A stretch of 64,000 nucleotides of DNA. Origin: an uncultured Bacteroidota bacterium. Its GTDB lineage: Bacteria > Bacteroidota > Bacteroidia > Chitinophagales > Chitinophagaceae. Below are positions 8,619 to 17,171 of the stretch, one piece after another; position 1 is the stretch's first letter; each line of letters starts with the position of its first letter. Both the position numbers and the translations under genes were made by a program. The notes under the pieces are model-generated. The model saw nothing but the letters and a program-made list of their open reading frames with translations, was not told the origin of the DNA and made no database searches. The stretch lies in contig CADEDV010000013.1 of assembly GCA_902826165.1 (NCBI GenBank), positions 1-64,000 of the forward strand. Reading direction: 5' to 3'.

Positions 8619-11600
8619 TTAGAATGTCAAATTAACACCAACAATAAAGTTGCGGGTTGAAGGGGTATTAAATCCGACAGTAAGGATGCGACTCAGATTC
8701 TGACTGAGGTTAACTGCCGCATTCTCATTACCGAACGAGTTGGTTTCAGGATCCAGACCTGACTCTTTGTGGAATGGAGAGAACATAACAAATGGGTTCT
8801 GTGCAGTGAAGTACATCCGCATTTTTATACTGGGATTTTTTATCAGGCTCCGGCTGAGATCATAGCCCAATGTTATTGTACGAATTTTCATAAACGAACC
8901 ATCAAAGTAACTCAGGGTGCTGGCATATTTTGGATTATCATTACTGATAGGACCAGCAGGGTTGGGATACTTTGCATCCGTATTATCAGGTGTCCAGTAG
9001 TCCACACTAATATTATTTCTGCGACCAGTCAGTAAATTCAGATAACCGTTTGACCCATGAATGGTGCTGAAGAGAACACCTCCGCTTCTGAATATACCCA
9101 CAACGCTCAGGTCAAATCCTTTATAACCAACACGGGTATTAAAGCCTCCCTGGAAATCTGGGTCAACATCGATAATTTCCCTGTCGGCTGGACCGATAGC
9201 TCTCACAGGCGTTCCGTCGGGGTTGAAATCGCCTTTGTATAATACTTTGATCATACCTAAAGTTCCACCTGGTTCCAGGATATTGCGATGTTCATCTTTA
9301 TCCTGCCATAATCCTATTTTTTTATAATCGTAAATAGCATTGATATTATGACCTACAAACCACCAGTTGCCTTCATCCCTTGTTTGACCTGAAGCAAGTG
9401 ATACCAGTTTGTTTTTGTTTGAATAGAAATTAACGCCTGCTTCCCAGGTCCAGCCATTTACATCGTTGATGATCGTACCATTCAAACTCAATTCAAATCC
9501 TTTGTTTTGTGTGGCTCCAATGTTTGACTGGATGTTGGAAACGCCTGATGTAGGCGGAAGACCAAGATTCAAAAGAACATCTTCAGTTTTGGTAATATAA
9601 TACTCGATGGTTCCAGACAAACGATTTTTAAGAATTGTGAAGTCAAGGCCAAAGTTTAAGGTTTTAGAATACTCCCACCCTAATCCAGGATTTGGTATTT
9701 GTGATACATAGTAACCGGTGCTATAAGTTGACGAGCCAAAGTTATATGGCCTGGTATCTAATCGTCCAAGTGTAGAATAAGGGGCAATAGCCTGGTTGGA
9801 GGTTTGTCCAAAACCAACCCGGAGTTTCAAATTGTTAATGCTGCTGATATTCTTCATAAACGATTCATTAGCGATATTCCATCCTACCGATACAGCAGGA
9901 TAGGTATGCCATTTATATCCAGGTGCCAGCCTTGATGAACCATCAGAACGTACCGTAGCAGAAATCATATAGCGGTTGTCGTAAGAGTACATAATACGAC
10001 CCATTGCTGACATCAATCCCCATAACTGGTAATCCTGGTTGGCAGGATTAACGGTTAGGTTTGTACCTCCCTGCCCAATATTATAAAACTGGAAGGCATC
10101 AGCAGGTATATCCTGAACAGACATATTTGACCTGTTATACTTGCTCTGTTCCGCAGAGTAAAGAGCCACCGCATTTACCGTATGTTTTCCGGCAAAAGTG
10201 CGGTCGTAGCTGAGAATGTTTTCCAATGTCCAGTGGTAAGTGAACCTGTTATCAACAGAAGCAGATGATATACTGGCAGGATTGGTACTGCCAACTCCTT
10301 GTCCTGTATAAGCACCATTGTTGGTTTGCACATAATCAAGACCAAGATTTACCCGGTACTTCAACCCATCGAGAAACGGTGCTTTCACTTCACCATAAAT
10401 GGCATTATAAGAGGCAAAGCCCCGGGTCTCATTCAACCACTGATCATTATCCTTTAATTGCTCCACAACATCTTTGGTAAATACAAACTGATCATCAGCA
10501 GCCATCCGTATTATTCTTTTTAAACTGCCGTCCGGGTTATATGGGGAAGAAATAGGCGACATGCTTAAGGTATTATATAAGCCCACCTGGTTTCCCTGGC
10601 TTTCATTATAATTATTATTGGTAGTGAATCCAAACCGAAAATACTTTCCTACCTGCTGATCCACTGAACCTCGAAGTGAATACCGCTTATATTGCTGAGT
10701 AGGAATAACACCCTGGTTAAGGTAATAGCCCATACCAAAATTGTAACTGCCGGTTTCAGAACCACCCGTAAGACTGACGTTGTGATCCGTTACTATGCCG
10801 GTTTTGTAAAACAAATCCTGCCAGTCGGTATTAATATCGTCAGCCTCATCCTGCCCGTTAACATATTGCCCTCTTGCTGCACGGAGTGCCACAAATTCCG
10901 GACCGTCCATCATGGGATATTTGGCAAAAATGGTTTGTGAGCCTACATAAGAACTATAATTAATCCGGGGTTTTCTATTCTTAATCCCCTTGTCTGTTGT
11001 GATAAGAATTACACCATTAGAACCGCGGGAACCGTAAATAGCAGTTGCCGAAGCATCTTTAAGCACTTCGATACTTTTAACATCGTTAGGATTGATATCG
11101 CCTAATGATCCGATAAACGGAATACCATCAAGAACAATTAAAGGATTATTGTCTCCACTCAGTGACCGTACACCCCGGATACGAATCTGCATAGTAGCTC
11201 CTGGGCGGGTTGAAGTTTGCGAAATTTCCACACCTGCCAACCGCCCTTGCAGGGCCTGTGTTACGTTAGGTGCCGGGATTTCCCGCATCACGTTACCACT
11301 AATTGAGGCAACGGAACCGGTAATAGCTTCCTTCCGTTGAGTACCGTAACCAACGACCACCACTTCACCAATATCACGGGCAGATGTTGTTAATTGTATT
11401 GACAGTTGCGCTTCATCACCCACCACTACTTCTTTATCGGCAAACCCGATATTAGAAATAACCAGTGTTGCGCCTTTGGCAGCAGTAATGGTAAACTCTC
11501 CATTGTTGTTGGTAGAAGTCCCTGTACGGGTTCCTTTTACCTGCACAGTGGCACCAGTTACAGGCACACCAGTTTCGTTCGTAATAGTTCCTTTTACAGT

Positions 11601-11726
11601 TTTTTCCTGTGCGAATGCAGTAAGCGATCCTGCAAGCAGAAAGATCAATGCCAGTGCGGCCGGTAAAATTTGTTTACCCCACAGGTACATTGATGACGGT
11701 TTTTTTTGACGGGGAGATTTTTTCAT
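8619..11726 (-). CDS. SusC/RagA-like TonB-dependent receptor (pair 1)
   Basis: This outer-membrane beta-barrel imports oligosaccharides, energised by TonB. The start is placed at 11726 (MKKSPRQKK); the frame is open to 11819, but the extra residues would precede a normal signal peptide (hydrophobic PAALALIFLLAGSLTAFA, cleavage before QEK). Domains in order are a carboxypeptidase-regulatory-like domain (VKGTITNETGVPVTGATV), a TonB-box-like segment with the plug (GEVVVVGYGTQ, TALQGRLAGVEI, LKDASATAIYGSRGSNGVI) and a 22-strand type barrel ending in VGVNLTF. It is divergent from the lacI pair, and its predicted promoter overlaps the LacI-type palindrome, so xylan-derived induction through those regulators is likely. 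Confidence 0.95.
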   Translation of the reverse strand: MKKSPRQKKPSSMYLWGKQILPAALALIFLLAGSLTAFAQEKTVKGTITNETGVPVTGATVQVKGTRTGTSTNNNGEFTITAAKGATLVISNIGFADKEVVVGDEAQLSIQLTTSARDIGEVVVVGYGTQRKEAITGSVASISGNVMREIPAPNVTQALQGRLAGVEISQTSTRPGATMQIRIRGVRSLSGDNNPLIVLDGIPFIGSLGDINPNDVKSIEVLKDASATAIYGSRGSNGVILITTDKGIKNRKPRINYSSYVGSQTIFAKYPMMDGPEFVALRAARGQYVNGQDEADDINTDWQDLFYKTGIVTDHNVSLTGGSETGSYNFGMGYYLNQGVIPTQQYKRYSLRGSVDQQVGKYFRFGFTTNNNYNESQGNQVGLYNTLSMSPISSPYNPDGSLKRIIRMAADDQFVFTKDVVEQLKDNDQWLNETRGFASYNAIYGEVKAPFLDGLKYRVNLGLDYVQTNNGAYTGQGVGSTNPASISSASVDNRFTYHWTLENILSYDRTFAGKHTVNAVALYSAEQSKYNRSNMSVQDIPADAFQFYNIGQGGTNLTVNPANQDYQLWGLMSAMGRIMYSYDNRYMISATVRSDGSSRLAPGYKWHTYPAVSVGWNIANESFMKNISSINNLKLRVGFGQTSNQAIAPYSTLGRLDTRPYNFGSSTYSTGYYVSQIPNPGLGWEYSKTLNFGLDFTILKNRLSGTIEYYITKTEDVLLNLGLPPTSGVSNIQSNIGATQNKGFELSLNGTIINDVNGWTWEAGVNFYSNKNKLVSLASGQTRDEGNWWFVGHNINAIYDYKKIGLWQDKDEHRNILEPGGTLGMIKVLYKGDFNPDGTPVRAIGPADREIIDVDPDFQGGFNTRVGYKGFDLSVVGIFRSGGVLFSTIHGSNGYLNLLTGRRNNISVDYWTPDNTDAKYPNPAGPISNDNPKYASTLSYFDGSFMKIRTITLGYDLSRSLIKNPSIKMRMYFTAQNPFVMFSPFHKESGLDPETNSFGNENAAVNLSQNLSRILTVGFNTPSTRNFIVGVNLTF

Positions 11727-12020
11727 ATTAATCGTTTTGGCAGTTAACAGTTTCAGATTGTATGAATAGAAATAAGTGACAAAAAGAAAGAGACATGAAG
11801 CAGTAATGAAAGGCCGCAATGATGGGCTTTACTGCAATGAGAAATGAAGACCAGTGAAATAAAGTATATGAATAAACAGGAGATGTGGTTGATAAAGGTG
11901 CCCGGGAATACCCGTTTATCTGTTCAAGGCATTTAGATAGTCTCATTTTTTTCATATAGCAGTTGGCAGCAAAAGCAGTTTTCGGTATGGCAATCGTCTC
12001 AAAAAAGTTGCTTCGCAGAA

Positions 12021-12051
12021 CGAATATAGGAAAAAAAACAAAAATTGCAAC
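12021..12051 (-). promoter_or_regulatory. Predicted promoter of susC pair 1
   Basis: Read on the minus strand, GTTG (12051-12048) is followed after exactly 19 bases by TATATTCG (12028-12021). This fits the Bacteroidota TTTG-N19-TAnnTTTG arrangement with one mismatch in each box. The -33 element lies inside the palindrome at 12044-12061. Initiation near 12015 would give a leader of about 290 bases before the susC ATG. The 11727-12020 leader contains no gene I can support. Confidence 0.4.
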
Positions 12052-12061
12052 CGATTGCAAT
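12044..12061. promoter_or_regulatory. LacI-family operator O1 (CG-centred palindrome)
   Basis: ATTGCAACCGATTGCAAT is an 18-base inverted repeat, perfect except at the pair flanking the central CG; a central CG is characteristic of LacI-family operators. Its 14-base core TGCAACCGATTGCA recurs identically at 13173-13186, in front of the second lacI gene. It sits between divergent susC and lacI 1 and overlaps the predicted susC -33 box, so bound regulator should repress susC and probably lacI 1. Confidence 0.72.
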
Positions 12062-12108
12062 TTTTTTTAAAAAATTTTCCCCCGTTCTTTGTAACTGAAT
12101 GATTATCC

Positions 12109-13149
12109 ATGGCTGAGGAGAAAGAAATAACGATCTATGATATTGCCAGGCACCTGAATATATCAGCCACCACGGTCAGCCGGGGGCTTAAAGATCACCC
12201 GGCTATTAATAAAAACACCCGGAAGAAAATAGCCGAAGCTGCTAAAAAATTAGGCTACCGGACCAACACATTTGCCAGCAGTTTACGGAGCAAAAAGACT
12301 TATACCCTGGGCATTATAGTACACCGGCTCAACAGTTATTTTGTCGCCACTGTATTGGCTGGTATGGAAGATGCAGCTAATAAGGAGGGCTACAACCTTA
12401 TTATAAGCCATTCCCTGGAAAGTGCTTCCAAAGAAGTGCTGAATGCGCAAACTATGTTCGCAAAAAGGGTGGATGGACTACTCGTTTCCCTGGCCTACAA
12501 TACCGAGAATATTGACCACCTCCAGCCCTTTTTTGATAAAGGCATCCCTGTTGTTTTCTTTGACCGGGTCTTCCTCCATAACGATAGTACCAATGTAATA
12601 ATAGATAACTATACAGCCGCTTACGAAATCACCAAACACTTGCTGGAACAGGGTTGCAGGCGGATCATGCACCTGGGCGGCAATATGCTCCGCAATGTTT
12701 ATACAGAACGACTGAGAGGTTACAAACAGGCCCTTAAAGACTATAAGGTCAGTTTTAATGAGCAGCTCGTTTATATCAGTACCCTTAATGAACAATCAGG
12801 TACCGAGGCAGCTGAGCACATATTAAAAATGAAAGCTGCGAACAGGCCCGATGCTGTCTTCGCCTCCAACGATACGGCAGCTGTTCATTGCATGATCAGG
12901 CTCAAAGCGGCTAGTATCAGGATACCTGGCGATATTGCTTTTGCCGGCTTCAACAATGACCCCATCAGTAAGGTAATAGAGCCCAACCTGACCACTGTTA
13001 ACTATTCGGGTTACCATATCGGAGAGGCTGCCGTAACAAGTCTTATCAATCACCTGAATGGCATCTCCAGTACAAAAACGACCAACACTATCGTATTAAG
13101 ATCTGACCTGGTTATCCGTGAATCGTCACTTAAAAACAAATCTTTGTAA
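12109..13149 (+). CDS. LacI-family transcriptional regulator 1
   Basis: This is a cytoplasmic DNA-binding regulator of 346 residues. The N-terminal helix-turn-helix and hinge (ITIYDIARHLNISATTVSRG, residues 7-26, then NKNTRKKIAEAAKKLGYR) are followed by a periplasmic-binding-protein-like effector domain (GIIVHRLNSYFVATVLAGME; DGLLVSLA; PVVFFDRVF; ASNDTAAVHCM; IRIPGDIAFAGFNNDPIS). It is closely related to the next gene, so the pair arose by tandem duplication. With operator O1 upstream and xylan catabolic genes on both sides, a xylo-oligosaccharide or pentose-responsive repressor role is the simplest inference; the effector is not known. Confidence 0.92.
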   Translation: MAEEKEITIYDIARHLNISATTVSRGLKDHPAINKNTRKKIAEAAKKLGYRTNTFASSLRSKKTYTLGIIVHRLNSYFVATVLAGMEDAANKEGYNLIISHSLESASKEVLNAQTMFAKRVDGLLVSLAYNTENIDHLQPFFDKGIPVVFFDRVFLHNDSTNVIIDNYTAAYEITKHLLEQGCRRIMHLGGNMLRNVYTERLRGYKQALKDYKVSFNEQLVYISTLNEQSGTEAAEHILKMKAANRPDAVFASNDTAAVHCMIRLKAASIRIPGDIAFAGFNNDPISKVIEPNLTTVNYSGYHIGEAAVTSLINHLNGISSTKTTNTIVLRSDLVIRESSLKNKSL

Positions 13150-13172
13150 TTAGATTTTTTTTGCGATTTTTA

Positions 13173-13186
13173 TGCAACCGATTGCA
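13173..13186. promoter_or_regulatory. LacI-family operator O2, abutting the second lacI start codon
   Basis: TGCAACCGATTGCA is identical to the core of O1. It ends two bases before the ATG at 13189, inside the 39-base gap between the lacI genes. Bound protein here would act as a roadblock to transcription coming through lacI 1, or would repress a promoter just upstream. I saw no clear TAnnTTTG box for a separate promoter. Confidence 0.7.
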
Positions 13187-13188
13187 AC

Positions 13189-14214
13189 ATGAAACCTAAA
13201 AAAGACATTACAATCTATGATATTGCCCAGAAACTGGACCTGTCATCTGCTACTGTAAGCCGTGCATTGCAAGATCACCCTGCTATTAATAAGAATACAC
13301 GAAAAAAGATACAGGATGCTGCCAAAGAATTAGGCTACCGTCATAATAATTTTGCCAGCAGCCTTCGTAAACAGAAGACCAATACGATTGGTGTGATCGT
13401 TCATGAATTGAACAGTAACTTCATTACTTCGGTATTAGCCGGTATTGAAAAAGTAACTACACAAGCCGGTTATGATCTCATCATCGCCCACTCCTCTGAA
13501 AGTTTTGAGAAAGAAGCCGCGAATGCACTGAACCTTTTTCATAAACGGGTGGATGGCCTGATTGCTTCCTTAGCTTTTGATACCAAAGGACTGGATCATT
13601 ATAAACAATACGAGGAAAAAGGTATCCCTGTCATCTTCTTTGACCGGGTCGAAGAAAAAAGCGACAGCACTAAAGTAATTATTGATAATTATAAATGCGG
13701 TTACCAGGCTACGCAACACCTCATCGAACAAGGATGCAAAAGAATTGTCTTGGTAACAGCCAACCTGAAAAGAAACGTATATGCCCAGCGTCATAAAGGC
13801 TATACAGATGCTTTGTTTGACAATGGCATCGCCTATAATAAAGAATATGTACTTATAAAGGACCTGAGTGAGCAGTGTGGTGTTGAAGCAGCTTTACAAA
13901 TATTAAAGATGAAACCCCTGCCTGATGGCGCCTTTATCACTAATGATTTCTCCGCTGCTGTATGTATGCAGACCTTAAAGGAACATGGTGTCCGTATCCC
14001 TGAAGATATTGCCGTGGTTGGCTTTAATAACGATGCGATCAGTAAGATCATTGAACCGCAGTTAACCACTGTTCATTATCCTGGTATTGACATGGGAGAG
14101 ATCGCAGCCCGCAACCTGATCAACCATTTGAAAGGAATTTCCAATATCAATCATACTAATACGATTGTAGTGCGTTCAGAGCTGATCATCCGGAAATCCT
14201 CCCTAAAAAAATAA
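13189..14214 (+). CDS. LacI-family transcriptional regulator 2
   Basis: This 341-residue protein is a paralogue of the preceding regulator with the same architecture. The HTH is ITIYDIAQKLDLSSATVSRA, and the effector domain includes GVIVHELNSNFITSVLAGIE, DGLIASLAFD, PVIFFDRV and VVGFNNDAISKIIEPQLTTV. The HTH recognition helices of the two proteins are nearly the same (TTVSRG versus ATVSRA), which agrees with their upstream operators being identical and suggests shared DNA sites, or heterodimers, with possibly different effectors. It heads the long plus-strand run; GH67 starts only 27 bases after its stop. The start is fixed by alignment with regulator 1. Confidence 0.92.
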   Translation: MKPKKDITIYDIAQKLDLSSATVSRALQDHPAINKNTRKKIQDAAKELGYRHNNFASSLRKQKTNTIGVIVHELNSNFITSVLAGIEKVTTQAGYDLIIAHSSESFEKEAANALNLFHKRVDGLIASLAFDTKGLDHYKQYEEKGIPVIFFDRVEEKSDSTKVIIDNYKCGYQATQHLIEQGCKRIVLVTANLKRNVYAQRHKGYTDALFDNGIAYNKEYVLIKDLSEQCGVEAALQILKMKPLPDGAFITNDFSAAVCMQTLKEHGVRIPEDIAVVGFNNDAISKIIEPQLTTVHYPGIDMGEIAARNLINHLKGISNINHTNTIVVRSELIIRKSSLKK

Positions 14215-14241
14215 AATTGTTTAAAAGAGACCTGGGCCAGT

Positions 14242-16392
14242 ATGAAAAAAACAGTATTCACTCTCCTGGTTGTATTAGCTGCTTCAAGACTTTGGGCAGA
14301 AGACGGGTATGACCTTTGGCTCAGGTACAAGCCCATTGAAAACAAAACCCGGTTAGCTTCTTACCGGCAGCTGATGACAGCAATACAAGTAAATGGTAAT
14401 ACAGCAACACTACAGGCTGCAAAAGAAGAATTATTACTTGCCTTGAAAGGATTAACCGGTTATACCATCCCGGTTACAACTATTACAACCAAAAACGGGA
14501 CGATCCTCCTCAGTAACTCTTCCTCGTTGCCTGGAAGTTTAAGATCATTGATTCAAAAGGATCTTGACAAAGCCGGGACAGAAGGTTTTCTTATCAGTTC
14601 TCAAAAGATCAATGGTAAAAATAGCCTGCTGATCACCGGGAATTCAGATGTCGCTGTATTATACGGAGTATTTCATTTTTTGCGATTATTACAAACAGAA
14701 CAACCCATCAATTCTATACATATTGTCTCCTCACCACGACTTAAATTAAGATTACTCAATCATTGGGATAACCTTACCCGCACTGTAGAAAGAGGCTACG
14801 CAGGTTTTTCTATCTGGAACTGGCATACACTTCCCGGCTATATTGACAAACGATACGTTGATTATGCCAGGGCCAACGCTTCAATTGGCATTAATGGCAC
14901 CGTGCTAACCAACGTAAATGCGAATGCAGTTATTTTATCAGCAGACTATTTAAAAAAGGTAGCTGCATTAGCCAATGTATTTCGTACTTATGGTATAAAA
15001 GTTTACCTGACAGCCAGGTTTAGTGCACCAGTTGAAACCGGTGGATTAAAAACAGCCGACCCACTTGACCCGGCAGTACAGCAATGGTGGAATACTAAAG
15101 TAAAAGAGATTTACCAACTCATACCCGACTTTGGCGGTTTCCTGGTAAAAGCCAACAGCGAAGGTCAGCCGGGACCACAAGATTACAAACGGACGCATGC
15201 TGATGGTGCCAATATGCTGGCAGATGCTGTTGCTCCCTACAACGGGATCATAATGTGGAGAGCTTTTGTTTATAGTGCTGAAGTGCCTGATGACAGGCAT
15301 AAACAGGCCTATAATGAATTTGTTCCCCTAGATGGAAAATTTCGCAGCAATGTTATGGTACAGGTGAAAAATGGTGCTATAGATTTTATGCCCCGTGAGC
15401 CATTTCATCCCTTGTTTGGAGCTATGCCAAAGACACCATTGATGATGGAATTCCAGGTAACACAGGAATACTTAGGGCAGGGAACTAACTTGGTTTACCT
15501 GGCACCACTGTTTAAAGAAGTATTACAAAGTGATACGTATTATAAAGGCAAAGGAAGCACAGTGGCGAAAGTAATTGATGGCAGCCTGGATCATCATTCA
15601 TTAAATGGCATGGCAGGTGTGGCTAATATCGGTACTGATATTAACTGGTGCGGTCATCCTTTTGCACAGGCCAACTGGTATGCAATTGGAAGATTAAGCT
15701 GGGATTACAACCTCTCCAGCGAACAAATTGCGGAAGAATGGTTGCGGATGACCTATAGTAATAAGGGTTCTTTTCTTGCCAACGCCAGCAAAATTATGTT
15801 GCAAAGCCGGGATATCATGGTACAATATTCTAACCCGATAGGCTTGCATCATATCATGGGCACCGGTCATCATTATGGTCCGGCGCCATGGGTCAATAAC
15901 CTGAATCGCCCCGAGTGGAATCCTGTTTATTATCATAAAGCTGATAGTATTGGAATTGGCTTTAACAGAACAGGTTCTGGTAGTAGCGCTATTGCACAAT
16001 ACTTTCCGGAAGCCAGGAAACTTTGGGAAGATATCAATACCTGTGAAGAAAAAAACTTGTTATGGTTTCATCATGTTCCCTGGGATTTTACAATGAAAAG
16101 CGGCAGAACATTGTGGGAGGAACTTTGCTATCACTATTATACAGGTGCTGAGAAAGTAAAACAAATGCAGCAAACCTGGAAAGGGTTACACTCATTTGTA
16201 GATAAAGACAGGTTTGAACAGGTCAGGCAGTTACTGACTGTACAATATGATGAAGCGGTATGGTGGCGGAATGCCTGCCTGTTGTATTTTCAGACCTTTA
16301 GCAAAAAACCGATACCTGCAGTTTATGAACAGCCGGATAAAACGCTGGAGTATTATAAGAAACTCCGCTTTCTATATGCCCCCGGTAATTAA
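14242..16392 (+). CDS. GH67 alpha-glucuronidase
   Basis: The enzyme releases (4-O-methyl)-D-glucuronic acid from the non-reducing-end xylose of xylo-oligosaccharides (EC 3.2.1.139). A signal peptide (cleavage after Ala19, before EDGYD) places it in the periplasm. The N-terminal beta-sandwich domain is followed by the (beta/alpha)8 domain: HWDNLTRTVERGYAG, general acid Glu307 in KANSEGQPGP, and the paired inverting-base candidates Asp381 (DFMPREPFHP) and Glu403 (MMEFQVTQEYLGQ). The C-terminal helical domain and the 716-residue total are normal for GH67. It starts 27 bases after lacI 2 and is the first structural gene of the run. Confidence 0.96.
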   Translation: MKKTVFTLLVVLAASRLWAEDGYDLWLRYKPIENKTRLASYRQLMTAIQVNGNTATLQAAKEELLLALKGLTGYTIPVTTITTKNGTILLSNSSSLPGSLRSLIQKDLDKAGTEGFLISSQKINGKNSLLITGNSDVAVLYGVFHFLRLLQTEQPINSIHIVSSPRLKLRLLNHWDNLTRTVERGYAGFSIWNWHTLPGYIDKRYVDYARANASIGINGTVLTNVNANAVILSADYLKKVAALANVFRTYGIKVYLTARFSAPVETGGLKTADPLDPAVQQWWNTKVKEIYQLIPDFGGFLVKANSEGQPGPQDYKRTHADGANMLADAVAPYNGIIMWRAFVYSAEVPDDRHKQAYNEFVPLDGKFRSNVMVQVKNGAIDFMPREPFHPLFGAMPKTPLMMEFQVTQEYLGQGTNLVYLAPLFKEVLQSDTYYKGKGSTVAKVIDGSLDHHSLNGMAGVANIGTDINWCGHPFAQANWYAIGRLSWDYNLSSEQIAEEWLRMTYSNKGSFLANASKIMLQSRDIMVQYSNPIGLHHIMGTGHHYGPAPWVNNLNRPEWNPVYYHKADSIGIGFNRTGSGSSAIAQYFPEARKLWEDINTCEEKNLLWFHHVPWDFTMKSGRTLWEELCYHYYTGAEKVKQMQQTWKGLHSFVDKDRFEQVRQLLTVQYDEAVWWRNACLLYFQTFSKKPIPAVYEQPDKTLEYYKKLRFLYAPGN

Positions 16393-16424
16393 ATTAATAA
16401 ACGATTAGCAGATAAATATATAAT

Positions 16425-17162
16425 ATGAAAAAAGTAGCGATAGTAACAGGAGGTGGTTCTGGACTTGGATACGCCATTGCAGAACGATTTATTCAAAATG
16501 GTATTATCACCGTTATTGCCGGCAGGGACAAAGAGAAACTGGACAAAGCCAAACAAACTTTGGGGGATCTCTGTCATGTACAGACCTGTGACGTAAGTGA
16601 TCTTGCCTCCATTCCCGCATTTGTTAATAAAGTCATTGAGCAATTCGGTCAAATAGATATACTGGTGAACAATGCGGGCATCAACCAGAAAAAAGAATTC
16701 ACGGAAGTAACCGATGAAGAGTTTAACAGGGTCATCACCACCAATCTCAGTGCTGTATTTTCTATGAGCCGCGAAGTGGTGAAACATATGTTGACAAGAA
16801 ATACGGGCTGTATTATCAACATAAGTTCCATGGCAGCACAATATGGATTACCAAAAGTAATTGCCTACAGTGCCAGCAAAACAGCGATAGATGGATTAAC
16901 AAGAGCGATGGCTGTTGAATTATCTCCCAAAGGTATCCGTGTAAATGCCATTGCGCCAGGATTCATCTATTCAGAAATGACTGCCAAAGCCCTGGACAGT
17001 GACCCGGAAAGAAAAGCAAAGGTATTCGGACGTACACCAATGGGTATCATGGGCCAGCCCGGCGACATTGGTGATGCTGCTTATTTCCTGGCCAGCGATG
17101 CTGCCAAATATATAACCGGTGTTATACTCCCGGTGGATGGAGGAAACAGTATTGGCTTTTAA
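16425..17162 (+). CDS. SDR-family NAD(P)-dependent oxidoreductase, candidate fructuronate reductase
   Basis: This 245-residue classical short-chain dehydrogenase has the cofactor loop TGGGSGLGYAIA (residues 8-19), NNAG, the catalytic Ser of INISSMA, YSASK with catalytic Tyr and Lys, and the C-terminal GVILPVDGG. It resembles FabG/KduD-like sugar-acid dehydrogenases. Position is the best clue: it lies between the two alpha-glucuronidase genes, and a uxuA but no classical uxuB is present, so reduction of D-fructuronate to D-mannonate is the favoured role. Oxidation of a 2-keto-3-deoxy acid is the main alternative. The family is certain; the substrate is inferred. Confidence 0.85.
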   Translation: MKKVAIVTGGGSGLGYAIAERFIQNGIITVIAGRDKEKLDKAKQTLGDLCHVQTCDVSDLASIPAFVNKVIEQFGQIDILVNNAGINQKKEFTEVTDEEFNRVITTNLSAVFSMSREVVKHMLTRNTGCIINISSMAAQYGLPKVIAYSASKTAIDGLTRAMAVELSPKGIRVNAIAPGFIYSEMTAKALDSDPERKAKVFGRTPMGIMGQPGDIGDAAYFLASDAAKYITGVILPVDGGNSIGF

Positions 17163-17171
17163 AAAACCAGC

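Noticed and set aside
11728-12060. Minus-strand 110-codon open frame in the leader of susC pair 1
   Set aside because: It overlaps the operator and predicted promoter, shows no domain or signal-peptide logic and has leader-like composition; treated as untranslated leader.
12109-14214. The lacI tandem as one frameshifted or duplicated-by-error gene
   Set aside because: Both copies are full length, have separate starts, stops and operators and differ throughout; they are real paralogues.
16389-16841. Minus-strand 150-codon open frame
   Set aside because: Antisense to the SDR gene, which has all catalytic motifs.
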